From the NCBI GenBank assembly GCA_002270565.1, contig NQMI01000105.1:89681-153680 (forward strand): a stretch of DNA of 64,000 nt. Reading direction: 5' to 3'. The DNA is from Stenocarpella maydis. Its lineage: Eukaryota > Ascomycota > Sordariomycetes > Diaporthales > Diaporthaceae. A model generated the notes under the pieces. The model ran no database searches and was not told the origin of the DNA. It saw only the letters and a program-made list of their open reading frames with translations. A program made the position numbers and the translations under genes. Each line of letters opens with the position of its first letter. Within the stretch, counting starts at the first letter, position 1. This document shows, piece by piece, positions 25,437 to 36,508 of this stretch.

Positions 25437-26812
25437 TATTAATATAATATTAATAAGTTTAGTTTAATTAATAATTTAATTACTAATTAATATTACTTAA
25501 TAATTAATTATTAAATTACTTAATTAATAATAATTTATATTATACTTTTATACCTTTAATATTATAAGTAAACTTTTAACTTTAATAAAGATAATTATAA
25601 TTAACTTACTTAAATTAAACTTTTATATATATAAATTTAAGTTAATTAATATTAATTAATTACTAATTAACTTTTAATAATAAGGTATAATATAAGGTTA
25701 TTATTAAAGTTATTTATAAATACTTATAAATATATTATTAATTTTTCTTTTATAACTCTTTTAATTAAAATACTTTTATTAACTTAGTTTTATTAAAATA
25801 ATAACCTTATATAGTTTCTTTAATTTAATTAAAGTAAAACTTATAATAAAGAAATTAAGTATTTACTTTTAATATTATTATAAGATTAACTTTAAATAAA
25901 AGATAAGGATTTATATTAATAAAACTTATTAATATTAATTATATATATTAAAGAAGCTTATATTAAATGATTTAATAAAAGCTTTAATAAAAATAAAAGA
26001 AGTTACTTAAATATTATAAAATTTAAGTAACTTTATAAAGGTTAATAACCTTTTTTATATTATAACTTTTAAAAAATCTTTAAATTTTAAGTTATTAAGT
26101 ATCTTAAAATAATTAATTAAAAGGTTTTTTATAGATTATATTAATACTTATATAAAAATAAAGTTTATATTAATAAGAGTAAAATATTAAACCTTAAAGT
26201 TATTATAAACCTTAATTAAGTACTTTATTTAAGTAAGGGTAAATAACTTTATTTATTTACTTAATTAAAGTAAATAAAGTAATAATTAAAATATTCTTTT
26301 AAATTTAAAATACCTTTTTAAGTACCTTTTAAAATACTTTTAACTAATTAAATAACTTGATTAATAAGTACTTAAATAACTAATTAAAGTAGATAATTAA
26401 ATAAATTAATTATTAAATAATTAATTTAAATAAAAATAAAAAAAGAATTATTAAAGATTATTATATATCTTATTAGTTATTAGTTACTTAATTAATAATT
26501 TAATAATAAGATTATATATTAAGTAAATAATTAATTTTAATTGATTTAATTTATTTAAGTAATTTAAATTTAAGTAATTTAAAAATAAATTTAAATTAAT
26601 TTAAATATTTAATTAAAAACTACTTTATTAGTAAATGAAGAGTTTTAAATAATTAAAAATAAAAAAAGATAATTTTAAAATAAATTGAAAAATTATTAAT
26701 ATTATTATAATATTAATAAGTTTAGTTTAATTAATAATTTAATTATTAATTAATATTACTTAATAATTAACTCTTAGATTACTTAATTAATAATAATTTA
26801 TATTATACTTAT
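25437..26812. repeat. AT-only repeat block, direct repeats 1,263 bp apart
   Basis: Nearly all A and T. About 120 bp beginning around TTAATAAGTTTAGTTTAATT at 25,450 recurs at 26,713, an offset of 1,263 bp, with few differences, and the second copy runs into the assembly gap. This suggests the start of a second unit of a long AT-rich tandem repeat. Confidence 0.6.
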
Positions 26813-26828
26813 NNNNNNNNNNNNNNNN
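26813..26828. other. Assembly gap (16 N) at an isochore boundary
   Basis: Sixteen unknown bases separate AT-only sequence from a run of 12 C and a GC-rich gene that starts mid-protein. The two sides may not be truly adjacent. Confidence 0.95.
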
Positions 26829-26895
26829 CCCCCCCCCCCCAACACGACTTGCCAACAGCGTCCCTAATTCTAACTACATGTGTGCACCTCCCCAG

Positions 26896-28041
26896 GCGCG
26901 ATCGGCTCCTTGGCCTCGGCCGCCACCGTGGCAGCGTCGTCGTTCGACATGATGGTAACATCGCCGCAGAAACTGGTCGACGTTATCCCAGAGGACCGAT
27001 GGGACAGTGTCAGAGGAAAAGGCTCGTTGCCTACCGGCGCCTTGGAAGAGCCCACATGGGTCGAACCACCGGAGCAGGACAGCGCCGTCGGGCCAAACAC
27101 GCCGTCGGGTGCTGCCATGGATGCCGTCTGGAACAGCGCCGGGACGGATGCGCCGCGCAACGGGGAAAAGTCGGCCTTGGGCACCATCAAGAGCAAAGTA
27201 TACCGCATGGGTGACTTTGTCGACACAGACGCGGTAAGCATGATGGCACCCGCTGCACCCCCGGCCCGGGGGGTTAACAGTATACCCAGGACAACAGCGT
27301 CCCATCAGACCATTCTGTTGTCCTTGTCTCTGAGGCTGACCGTTTGAATGCCGCGGCAGCTTGCCCCTGCTCAATTCCTGCTCACGTCCAAGAACAACCA
27401 AGAGCTGGGCTCTCACTGCATGGAGAGAAACGATCCCGCTTTCCGCGATGCCGTCAGAGCTGGCCACGAAGTCGTTGTGGGTGGAAGGGCTTTTGGTTGT
27501 GGATCAAGCCGCCAGGAAGCTGTTCAGGCTCTGCTGGGTAAGTTCTTCCAGGAAGCATCTTGTCTCGCTGTCACTCCTTTTTTCTTAAACCCCGCCCCCA
27601 CCCCGGCTGCCTTTCGACGCGTTAGCCTTTCCCCACCGGAAAGAAAGCCTCACTGGCGATAGTGTCTGATGTCCTCGTCCAGGCGTTGGGGCCAAGTGTG
27701 TCATTGCGAAGAGCTTTGCCTTCATCTTCGACCGGAACATGCCGTCGCTAGGGCTCTTGGGCTTTACCGTCTGCGACGAACGGTTCTACGAGCTGGCAGA
27801 GACGGGCGCCGCCATCGAGATCGACCTGGCCCACAACGTGCTACGCATTGGCGGCAACGAGTTCCCCTTCGCGCTGTCGCCCCTGGAGAAGAGGCTGACG
27901 GAAATTGGCGGCATGACCAACGCCTTCTCCAAGTTCGGAAAGCGGATTTACGACGTGCTCACGGGAGGAGGTGCTGTTTCAGCGGGTAAGGCACACAAAC
28001 CCATGGAGGAGCCCAAGGAGACTGCGGTCATGGCATGGTGA
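26896..28041 (+). CDS. Aconitase / isopropylmalate-dehydratase-like, 5'-truncated
   Basis: Aconitase-family hydro-lyase, probably isomerising an alkylmalate in a leucine-type chain extension. Only the end of the catalytic large domain (IGSLASAATVAASSF) and the whole swivel domain are present. I place exons at 26,896-27,233, 27,360-27,537 and 27,683-28,041, with introns of 126 bp (phase 0) and 145 bp (phase 1). The swivel domain shows VYRMGDFVDTDA, LAPAQFLLTSKNN, the diagnostic GRAFGCGSSRQEAV loop, then AKCVIAKSFAFIFDRNMPSLG. The 26,896 boundary is a likely acceptor (CCCCAG), so upstream exons with the iron-sulphur cysteines lie in or beyond the gap. Large and swivel domains on one chain match fungal IPM dehydratase and the aconitase (HtyD type) of echinocandin clusters. 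It lies head-to-tail with the dehydrogenase gene. Substrate is inferred. Confidence 0.8.
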
Positions 28042-28969
28042 TTGATGGGCCACGTCCGATACGGGTTTTTGTGGAGTGTTAGGGCCGTGGGCTGATAAGG
28101 CCGCTGGATATTATTATGTATATCTGGATACTTAGAGCGGGGGTATACCTAGATAGGGTGTAAAGCCTATACTCTGCTAATCCATACTACGGTTTGGATC
28201 CTCCTATATATGGTCATACTCTATTGTCTGCTGTAATGAATCCATGGTTCTCTTGGTCATAGTTCCTGCAACGTATGGGTGGGGACTTCTATGCCGTTCT
28301 GAGTCGCTCGCGCTAGTATCGAGAGTGCTACTAGTAGTAGTTCAAGCTACAATAGGGCAGGCAGCAGGTCTCATCGGCCAGACGGACGCGTCTCGCGGCA
28401 ACCCATGCCATCATCCATAGATGCCTTTGAAGGCTCTGTCATCTGTGTCCAGCGGTGGTCATCCGATGAACTGCTAATCCACCATGGGTGCCCACGTTTC
28501 CAAGCACTGGATGACATCTAAAGTTTATTCCCCCTGTCGACTGTGGGGCGCTTGCGCAGTACACTAGATCTGGACCGATCTAGTGTACGTTACCTGCGCA
28601 ATCTGCTGTGCCGCTGTCCCACTCTTTAGAGTTATGACCATGCATATAAAGGTACCTACACTTGTAGGTACTCATAAGTACAACCCCTGTCTATTTCCAT
28701 TTCTTTTATAGCCCCACTATGCATGGAACTGCACCTCGGAACTTGCCGCCTGCGGGCCCCTGCCCGTTTCCGCACTCAGGGCCGCAGGGCTGTTGTACCA
28801 TTGAAGTTGCATAGCATACCATGTATACCAAGGTAGCTCAAAAGACTGGCCGGCTTAGACACAAAAACAAAACCAGGAGCGCTGCGAATTACAAGAAAAA
28901 CAAGTAGAAGCAAAATCATTACTTTGGGTGGAAAACAAGACTGAAAAATAAAATTAAACCCCTTATACA
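28042..28969. other. Intergenic region, aconitase-like to dehydrogenase-like gene
   Basis: No coding sequence seen. It must hold the terminator of the upstream gene and the promoter of the next gene. Its most striking content is a 50-bp nested palindrome at 28,552-28,601, annotated separately. Confidence 0.6.
28552..28601. promoter_or_regulatory. Nested palindrome, candidate regulator site
   Basis: The inner arms GTACACTAGATC (28,559-28,570) and GATCTAGTGTAC (28,577-28,588) are perfect inverses around a 6-base loop. The outer arms TTGCGCAG (28,552-28,559) and CTGCGCAA (28,594-28,601) are also perfect inverses. It lies about 370 bp upstream of the dehydrogenase start. It could bind a dimeric transcription factor or be a small element remnant; function is inferred. 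Confidence 0.4.
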
Positions 28970-30363
28970 ATGCCTAGCAAGAATTTCAACGTTGTTGCTT
29001 TCGGGGGCGACTATGCCGGGCCCGAGGTACGCTTCCCGTTCCGATCCGAGCCATGCTTATTCTAACCACGCGAGGGGTCGCAAACCGTAGGTCATGGCTG
29101 AGGGCCTCAAGGTCTTGCAGCAGACTTTGAGCCGCTTCCCCGATGTCCAGTGCAACATCCAGTCCTTTGATCTTGGAGGGGTGAGCTGGCAGCGACCGTG
29201 ATAACGAACGACCTTGTCTCTGCTGGCTGACGCGTGAGAATCTCACCTGCGGCCCAGACCAGTTTTGATCTACATGGCGAGGCCATCCAACCCGAGGCCT
29301 TGGAGGCCGCCAAGGGGGCCGACGCTGTTCTGCTGGGCGCTGTGGGCGGTCCTGTAAGTGAACTCTGAAGAACCTTGAAAACCCCCCGACCCGAGCCTCG
29401 TGCGAGACGAAATCACGGTACTGACAGGTATGGCCTCGTGCACAGAAATGGAACGGGCGGGTGCCCTCGGTCGAGTACCAGAGCCTGGGAGTCCTGCGCC
29501 GCGAGCTGCAGCTCTATGGCAACCTCCGCCCCATCAGCTTCGCCGCCCCCTCGCTCGTCGACGACTCGCCGCTCAAGGCCGACATCGTCCGCGGGACCGA
29601 CATCCTCGTGATCCGCGAGCTCACCGGCGGCATCTACTTTGGCAGCAAGGGGCGCACCGCGCGGGCCGCCTTCGACACGGACCAGTATAGCTACCACGAG
29701 GTCGAGCGCGTGGCCCGCCTCGCCGGCAGCCTCGACAAGGCCAACGTGCTGATGGCCTGCGGCGCCTTCTGGCGCCACGTCGTCGGCGAGGTGTTTGCCA
29801 GGGAGTTCCCGGACGTGCCCCTCACCCACCAGCTGGCAGACAGCGCCGTCATGATGCTGGCCTGCAGCCCGACCAGGCTCAACGGCATCCTCCTGGCCAG
29901 CAACCTCTTTGGCGACATCATCAGCGACCAGGGGAGCGCCATCGCGGGGAGCATCGGCCTCCTGCCCAGCGCGAGCCTGTGCGGGATCCCCACGGCCGGA
30001 TCCAGCACAATCAAGGGCTTGTACGAGCCCATTCATGGTGAGTTCCGCAGCTCGCCTCGGCGCCTAAAAGACCGTGACCTGGCACGGACCCGGAATTCTC
30101 TACTGAACCACTGACGCCGTAATTGTTGGCCAGGCTCCGCGCCCGACATCGCTGGGAAGCAGATTGTGAACCCCATTGGCATGATCCTCTCCGTGGCTAT
30201 GATGTTTCGGTATTCGCTCGGCATGCCCGACGCGGCCGACCTGATTGACGAGGCTGTCAGGGATACCATCGAGGCTGGGCTCCGTACAAAGGACATGGGG
30301 GGACATGTCACGACGAGTGAGATTGGTGATCATGTTGTCAAGATGCTGTCCCGGCATCCCTGA
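28970..30363 (+). CDS. 3-isopropylmalate-dehydrogenase-like, intact
   Basis: NAD-dependent beta-decarboxylating dehydrogenase of the IPMDH family, oxidising a 3-alkylmalate to a 2-oxo acid. Exons 28,970-29,026, 29,091-29,180, 29,258-29,353, 29,446-30,037 and 30,134-30,363 total 1,065 bp, or 354 residues, the usual IPMDH length. All introns are GT-AG. Visible motifs are the N-terminal [40 protein letters not shown] (catalytic Tyr), DKANVL (catalytic Lys), [16 protein letters not shown] (metal-binding Asp pair), [10 protein letters not shown] and [14 protein letters not shown], where the NAD site begins. No lesion is seen. Next to an NRPS it is more likely a pathway-dedicated paralogue (compare HtyC in echinocandin clusters) than the housekeeping leucine enzyme, but sequence alone cannot decide this. 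Confidence 0.9.
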
Positions 30364-30968
30364 GGATTGACTTTTACTCGGTCTAGTTGTATCTGCAGTT
30401 ACCTCTTGTTACTCGTGTAGACCTACATACCTAGGTAGTCAAGAATAGCAACAAGCTGAGCACTTCACTCCAGATTACTGGGGGCCACCTTCACGTTGCT
30501 CAGTTACCCTGTAGCGTCGTATCCTCAAGAGAGGCCTAGCCGGATAAGGGCAGGCAATCGACATAGAAAGCCTTGTGCAAGCTTTTCACCACCCGGACAC
30601 AACCCTCTCCCACAAGGCAAGCCGTAAGATTGGCATTAGTATAGCATGTCTGACTAAAGTTCAAACCGCAATAATCACCAGTGTCTCATCCACCTTGAAT
30701 TTTGCCAACAAGCTGAAGTGAAATATCGTGCTGCTTGTTACCCAGGGTCTATAGCATTTCTGCCAGCGCTTATTGATGTTTCTAGTCTCAGCCTTTCGAC
30801 AGGTTGCTTGGTACAAGGACACAATTCGGAGCCCGAGCGACGACACACCCATTTTAGAGTTATTTGAATTGAATATTCATAACTCTGCTAGCCAGACTCT
30901 CATAGTTCAATAGACTTTTATAACCCGCCCACCAAGTGGCAGAGCAGAAACACCAATTCCAGCAATAA
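30364..30968. other. Convergent intergenic region
   Basis: The 3' ends of the dehydrogenase gene (plus) and the P450 gene (minus) face each other here. No coding sequence was recognised; the 63-residue minus-strand ORF has no domain. Confidence 0.6.
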
Positions 30969-32964
30969 TTACACCAGATTCTCGCTAGGCTTCAGCAGAT
31001 AGAATCTGAGCCACAGCTCGTCCTCCAAGCTCCCAGGAGAATGCTTTCCATAGGTTTCGGGCCTGGCTACCTCGACAGCGAAGTTAGAGAAGATGGTGGC
31101 GAGAGCATATCCGAATACTGCCGAATGACCATTAGCACACGTGGTTCCTTTTCCAGGGGCACGATGAAACCAGAGAGAACTTGCAGTAGTACGCCATGCG
31201 CATGCCCACACACACCCTCGGGCCCGTGACAAATGCCCAGAGCGGCGGCATGTCGGCGGCCTCACTCTCGCGGCCCGTCGCCCCGTCGAGCCAGCGCTCG
31301 GGGACCCACCGGCCGGGCTCCCGGCCCTCTGGCCGGGTCGCGGTACAAGAACCACTTGAAGCAGCTGACGCGCGTGCCGGGCGGGATGCCGTCGGCGCCG
31401 GCGATGCCCACGCTCTGGCCCGCCGGCGTGTCGCAAGGCAGCGGCGCGCTGTTGGGCCGCATGCGGAGCGACTCCTTGATGACGGCCTGCAGGTACGCGA
31501 GCGACTCAATGGCCTGCGGGGACGCGGTCGGGTGCCAGTCCCTGGCGTCCCGCTGCTGCTGCTGCTGCTGCTGCTCAAGGTGGAGGCCCAGCTGCGCCAC
31601 CTCGAGCTGGAGGCGGACTTGCTGTTGTGGGTTTTGTGCGATGTAATAGAGGGCATACGAGGAAACGAGGCCTGGGGGGGCGGGGGCGGTCAACCTCAGC
31701 GATCTGGAATAGTAACTGAACTTTGGAAATTTCAGGGCTAAGGGGGAACTCACCAAACACCTCACGTGCACCGGCTGTATTGGAGGAGTCGAGTCTCGCA
31801 TGGTAAGCTTCATTCTGTCCAGGTCGCGTGGATTTATTGCCCATGACCCCCAGACAAGAGGACAAAGACGGGGTTGACTTACACATGTGGTTAAATGCCT
31901 CGCCGGCAATGGACAGGCGGGCCGAGTCCTCGGTCACGGGCATGCCCAGGAACAGGCCGTCCTTCATGTTGACCATGGCCTTTCGCGTCTGCGAGTACAC
32001 GACAGGGACATCTTCGTCGGCCACCTCTCCGCGGCAGTGAATGATGCTTTGGTGCACAGCCTTGGCGCGGCTGCAGTGGCCCAGCATCCAGTCCTCGATC
32101 CACTTGGTCGAGATGTAATGCTCGCGGGGCATCACGTCCCAGCCACGCCTCAGCCCCGCCGCGAGCCACGAGAGCTCCTGGAGCCAGAAGGACTGGGGCG
32201 CGTAGTGGTTCTCGTAAAGGTGCAGCCAGGTGTTGGTAAGGTCCGGGTCCTGGGTGAAGGTCGGCCCGGCCTCCATCCCAAAGATGTAGCAGTTGATCAT
32301 GTCCAGGCCTGCCGCATAGAAGAGCCGGAGGAGCTCAACAGGCTGGCTCATCGCGGCGTGTTCTTGTAGGACAGGCACAAGCCGTCCGTATATGATCTGC
32401 TGCGTCTGTTTGAAAAGAGACTTGCTGTTAAACAGGGTCGTTTTAGAGTAGCAAGTTGAGATGCGTCGGCGGCAGGCAGCGTGGTCACCTCGTAATCGAC
32501 TGGAAAATGAGTTTGGTTGCCTGCACGAAATGTCAGCTGCTTGCTGTACCCGGTGGAAAACAATTGAGATTTTAAAGCTTCATACCCGTAGCAATGAGGC
32601 TCCTCAAACGCCGCATTGTAGACTTGGCGCACACAGTGTCATAGTCGCTGATGCTGAGCTCGCCGGGAGCAACTCTTACAATATTTACTTGCTTCTGGTG
32701 AGCGGTGAGGATAGATTTGAGCTCTTTTCCTTGATACCTCTGCCAGAGGATCCAGACGAGACTGAAAGAGTAAGTCCAATGGGCCAAGGGAATTCGGTGG
32801 AATCCGGTTGACCGTGATTGGCTCACCAGGAATATGGTAAATAGACATGCAAGGGCGAAGATTAAAGCGCTCATTCCAGGGTTGTCACTGAAAAGTAGCA
32901 TGGCCATCTTTGCGTACGTGTCCAGTGGTGCAGCACTTGAGAGGTTGGGTATTGATTCCCCCAT
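30969..32964 (-). pseudogene. Cytochrome P450 with two frameshifts
   Basis: Microsomal heme-thiolate monooxygenase, probably hydroxylating the NRPS product or its precursor. Exons on the minus strand are 32,964-32,586, 32,499-31,883, 31,774-31,754 (only 21 nt), 31,671-31,185 and 31,117-30,969. The N-terminus has a membrane anchor near residues 31-50 (MSALIFALACLFTIFLVS). Later come RVAPGELSISDYDTV, GDHAACRRRI, YAAGLDMINCYIFG, ESLRMRP (ExxR), PERW and the heme-binding FVTGPRVCVG. The last intron is GC-AG (donor GCAAGT). Two extra bases near 32,630 and one near 31,330 shift the frame. Discounting them gives 549 residues, normal for the family. The lesions may be real or assembly errors. A CAG run gives seven Gln near 31,553-31,576. 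Confidence 0.8.
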
Positions 32965-33423
32965 GGGCGACTCTGAGGATCGTAAGTAACGAGATTCTCA
33001 GGCGTGTTTATACGGCAACCACGTCTCATTAAGTACCCAAGACCTTGCGTCCTGCGTGCCCTTGTGCTCTGTCTCAGTATATTGTCTCCTGATAGCACTT
33101 CATTTTTATTCTACCCTCAAGAATAAGACTATAACCTTGGTTGCGTTGTAACTTCCAGTCATCCGCCCTGAATTTCTCGTCAAAACGCTAATTTCATTTA
33201 TGGACCTGAATATAGTGGATCATCCTCGATGACCAATTCGCAAAAAAAAAAAAAAAAAAAAAAAAAAAAGAATTCACATAATATCTCTATATGCGGCCAG
33301 GTACTTCGTAAGGGAGCCACGTAATGACCCATGCTGGATAAAGCAGGAATTAGGAACGGGACCACAATTTCAGGTTTGATGAATGAGAACCGCGTTTTGG
33401 GAAAGACAGTAGACGGGCCTCGC
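32965..33423. other. P450 upstream region with A28 tract
   Basis: No gene recognised. It should contain the P450 promoter. A run of 28 A at 33,242-33,269 stands out. It could be a slipped microsatellite or the tail of a retroposed sequence, but no coding remnant precedes it. Confidence 0.5.
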
Positions 33424-34799
33424 CTAACCTCGTCTCTCGAACCTATAGGACGAGGAACTGGACTGCTTTTTGCTACGTTTGACTAGGATTCCGCTCTGAC
33501 ACCGCAAGATACATGCGATGATGGGCAGACCTGGCGTGTCCCCAAGCGGTAAGAACACAAGACTTGGCGGCATATGTAGGGACCAGATTAAGGAGACGAG
33601 GACACTTACGAAGTAATTAAATAGAGAGACAGACATGCTCGCACCGAAGGCAAATAGAGCCCCGAACACAAGACTCCAGTTTTTGAAGAGCCTGAGCGGT
33701 AAGACGGCCTCGTCGCCCTTGTCTCTCCCGCGAAAGTAGAGGATAACGAAGAGCACGAGGCTCCCCAAGAGCATCCCCACCGCCTCCGCACTGTTCCATC
33801 CGATCTCATCACCTCCAGACTGAATCACATATCGGACGAGCATAACGGCAGGAAGCAAGATGGTGATGCCAATACAATCAGTGCTCCTGAGCCTCTTCAG
33901 TATGTCTCTCCAAGGTTCGCTCTGGTATGTCCTCAGGAAGAAAAAGGCAGCAATGCCAGATACAACGCCAAACGGCACGTTTATCAAGAAGCACCAGCGC
34001 CACGAAACGTGCTCCGTGAAGGAACTGCCGACCAGAGGGCCCAGGATCTGTCAGACAAGTTCCAAGGAGCCCAGGGCCCCGATGAGAAAAGGCATATGCT
34101 GCATCTGTGTGACTGTACTGGGGTTCCAAGAAAATCAGCAGTCGAGAGGGTTCTCTTCAGCGCACAACAGCCAAGCAACGGACTACTTACACAACTGCTG
34201 TCGACACGACACCAGAGGAAACCCAGTCCTGTCAATGCTCGTCCCACAATGACCATTACGGCGGAGATCGCAAGGCCTGTGAGGAGACACCCTGATTCAA
34301 AGATGGAAAATACCCGCCAGAAAGATGTATTTGTGGGATACGATGCGGTTCAAGGCCCCAAAAGCCAGCTGTGAGGCGGCGGCGGCGGCGGCGAGGAAAC
34401 TGCCACCGTCAGTAAGGATGCCTGGGGGCTCGGAACAAGGCATGCGACGCTTCAATGTTGCTGTTACGATTGCCAGGAAGCAGGGTACTCACTACGCAGA
34501 CCCGAACCACCTCACGTCGCCAAGATTGCCGAATTCCGTTGTAATTCTCGAAACGGCGACGCTAACGATCGTCATGTCCTAGAAGGGGTAAGCAATTAAT
34601 CATATCGCCTCTTCAGCAGAGGTGGCGAAGGGAAGAGGGGAGAGGAGGACCGTCATCACAGTTGGCCACACACCATGTCAATTAGCGCAATAATCACAAG
34701 TGTAGTACATATGAACCACTCGGAGGAAGTCATACCAAGACAGAGCTTAGCTCTCTTGCGCGGGCTCCTTTCGCCGTCAGCCCGGCCGGAACTGTTCAT
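33424..34799 (-). pseudogene. MFS drug/toxin-type exporter, broken and truncated
   Basis: Relic of a major facilitator superfamily proton antiporter of the fungal multidrug type, expected in the plasma membrane. Minus-strand pieces read, in order: first helix WFICTTLVIIALID (near 34,690), VSVAVSRITTEFGN and VRWFGSA, QLAFGAL with a downstream helix, VMVIVGRALTGLG (motif C region), ILGPLVGSSFTEHVSWRWCFLINVPFG, then several helices to SMSVSLFNYF near 33,615. At least two one-base frameshifts (near 34,290 and 34,217), a TGA inside the ILGPLVG region near 34,050 and the absence of everything after about the eighth helix show it is dead. A GCC run encodes six Ala near 34,380. It shares orientation with the P450 and sits between it and the NRPS. 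Exon borders are approximate. Confidence 0.75.
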
Positions 34800-35298
34800 T
34801 TTTGGGCTGGTTGAGCTTGTACCGCGGAGTAGCAATGGTGCACATATGGTCCGTTGCCAGTTGTAAGTAATGGATATGGCGCGAAAAGTCAAGGAGAGTT
34901 CATCGAAAAGTACCTGAAGTACTGGTACGCCCCAGTGGGTCTGTCCCACTCATACTGCCGTGGTACATATTATGGTTCGGTTCAATCTGGCCGCAAGCTG
35001 TACCATAGTAAGATTTTCTTTTGTCCCCTGCCTTCTTGACGACACCGTAACGTGGTTCCTGCGAGGTCACAAAGCTTATAAGATGGGTCTGTGGAGACAA
35101 GGAGTGTACGCTCGACACCCCACGCCCCACCCGTCTGCAACCCCGGCCCTGTTGCCTTAGCAGGCAAGTACTTCAGGTAAGTACCCAGGTAAGTACCCAG
35201 GTAAGTACCTAAGTATGTAAGTACCTACTTGGGGTAAGTTGTGGGAGCCAAGATATGGCCAGGCATGATCCATAGTCCGGGCCGGACCATGATCATAT
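34800..35298. other. Intergenic region with 12-bp minisatellite
   Basis: No gene recognised. At 35,174-35,215 a GGTAAGTACCCA-type unit repeats three to four times, with degenerate extensions. Confidence 0.5.
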
Positions 35299-35933
35299 TG
35301 AGAACGGATATTAGTACAAGGGTATATTCTTAGTTAGCAGCCACTAGCCAATTAGAAGCCAGCGCATTTTAACGTCACCCGGGCCCTCCCAGTGCCAATT
35401 GCCGCTATAATAACCATTGCCCCGCAACGCCCCTTCAACCCCCCAACTTCCAACCACTACAGCCCAGCGATGACGTTAAAAAATCAATTACTTGTCTTGA
35501 CTACTAATTTAACTATTATTGACTGCCTCTATTTAGTTGCGTTATGTTTTTGTATTTTCTTTTATTTTTATTTTGGTTTTATGGTCATGGCGTAAATGCT
35601 AGACGACTTACTTAGGCCTTGCTAAATGCGTAATAGCAAGCCGATTATTATAGCTATTAACTAAGGGGACCAGAAAGTGGTTAACTTTATAGTACTTAAT
35701 TATAGTTAATAAAAGGTTCCCAACTTCAAATTACTCTAAATATACATCACGGTTTTAAGTGGTGATAGCTTTACTATAGCCTCGACTTTAATGGTGAGGA
35801 TAACGAGGGTGGCGACAGCTTCAATGGCCGCAATGGCCTTAGATACTAATACATAGTCAACATATGTATGTACACTTGAGTTTAAATATATCCTTGTTCC
35901 ATCCGTTTTTTGCCTTGCGAATATCCGTTCTCA
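35299..35933 (+). mobile_element. LTR-like element, 635 bp, upstream of NRPS remnant
   Basis: Perfect 14-bp inverted termini TGAGAACGGATATT and AATATCCGTTCTCA bound the segment, giving TG...CA ends. Seven bases after the right end comes TGGCGCTGCAAGCC, which resembles a primer-binding site, so this could be a 5' LTR with some internal sequence. No target-site duplication was found. It lies just upstream of the point where the NRPS reading frame starts mid-domain. Confidence 0.5.
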
Positions 35934-36508
35934 TTATATTTGGCGCTGCAAGCCGCCCCAGGGGCAAAAGAGCAAGGGACTATCCCTTTGGGGGCCAGAA
36001 GAGCACCAATATACTGGAGTAAGAGTATGACCCAGTCACGGCAGCTGTATTCCGGGAAACCTGGGTCGTGGACAAAGTCGTAGTGCTCTTCCGGCCCCTA
36101 ACGGGATTGGTGACCATGACCGTCAGGGGCGCGCGGTCAACTGACAGCAACCCGCGTAGGGACATCTGGACAGGACCGACAGCGCAGGCTCCGCTAATAA
36201 TATGGAGATTAGAGCTCCTACTGGAGATATAATATGGCACCTAGTATAGCGGCAGCGGATTGGACGATGCGTCGTCACCATCAGGCAATCATGAGTCCCA
36301 AAGCGCAGTTTTTGAGAGAACCACGAGGCTTACATCAAATGTATAAGGACAGCTCATGTGATAAAGCTCCTTGTTCATTTTCGAGCTCGTTTTGGCTCCG
36401 GCATTCACCAATCTAGTCAAACAGCAATCGCCTGGGGCCTTTCATCTTGTGTTCATAGATAGAGAATACCCTGCGACATCTCTAATCAACCCACCTCGTC
36501 ATCAATAA
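35934..36508. other. Non-coding stretch before NRPS remnant
   Basis: Mixed-composition sequence with no NRPS-like frame. It may be internal sequence of the adjacent LTR element. A stop (TAA at 36,506) precedes the first condensation-domain residues. Confidence 0.4.

Noticed and set aside
26829..26840. C12 run as a telomere-like or regulatory tract
   Set aside because: It directly abuts the N gap and is most simply a contig-end artefact.
29900..29960. SDQG in IPMDH (family often has SDEA) as a specificity change
   Set aside because: That position varies across known IPMDHs, while the catalytic Tyr, Lys and Asp residues are all present.
31196..32369. GC-rich plus-strand ORFs of 100-181 residues
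   Set aside because: They are shadows of the minus-strand P450 exons.
33242..33269. A28 tract as evidence of a processed retrogene
   Set aside because: No intron-less gene copy or target duplication is next to it; simple slippage is enough.
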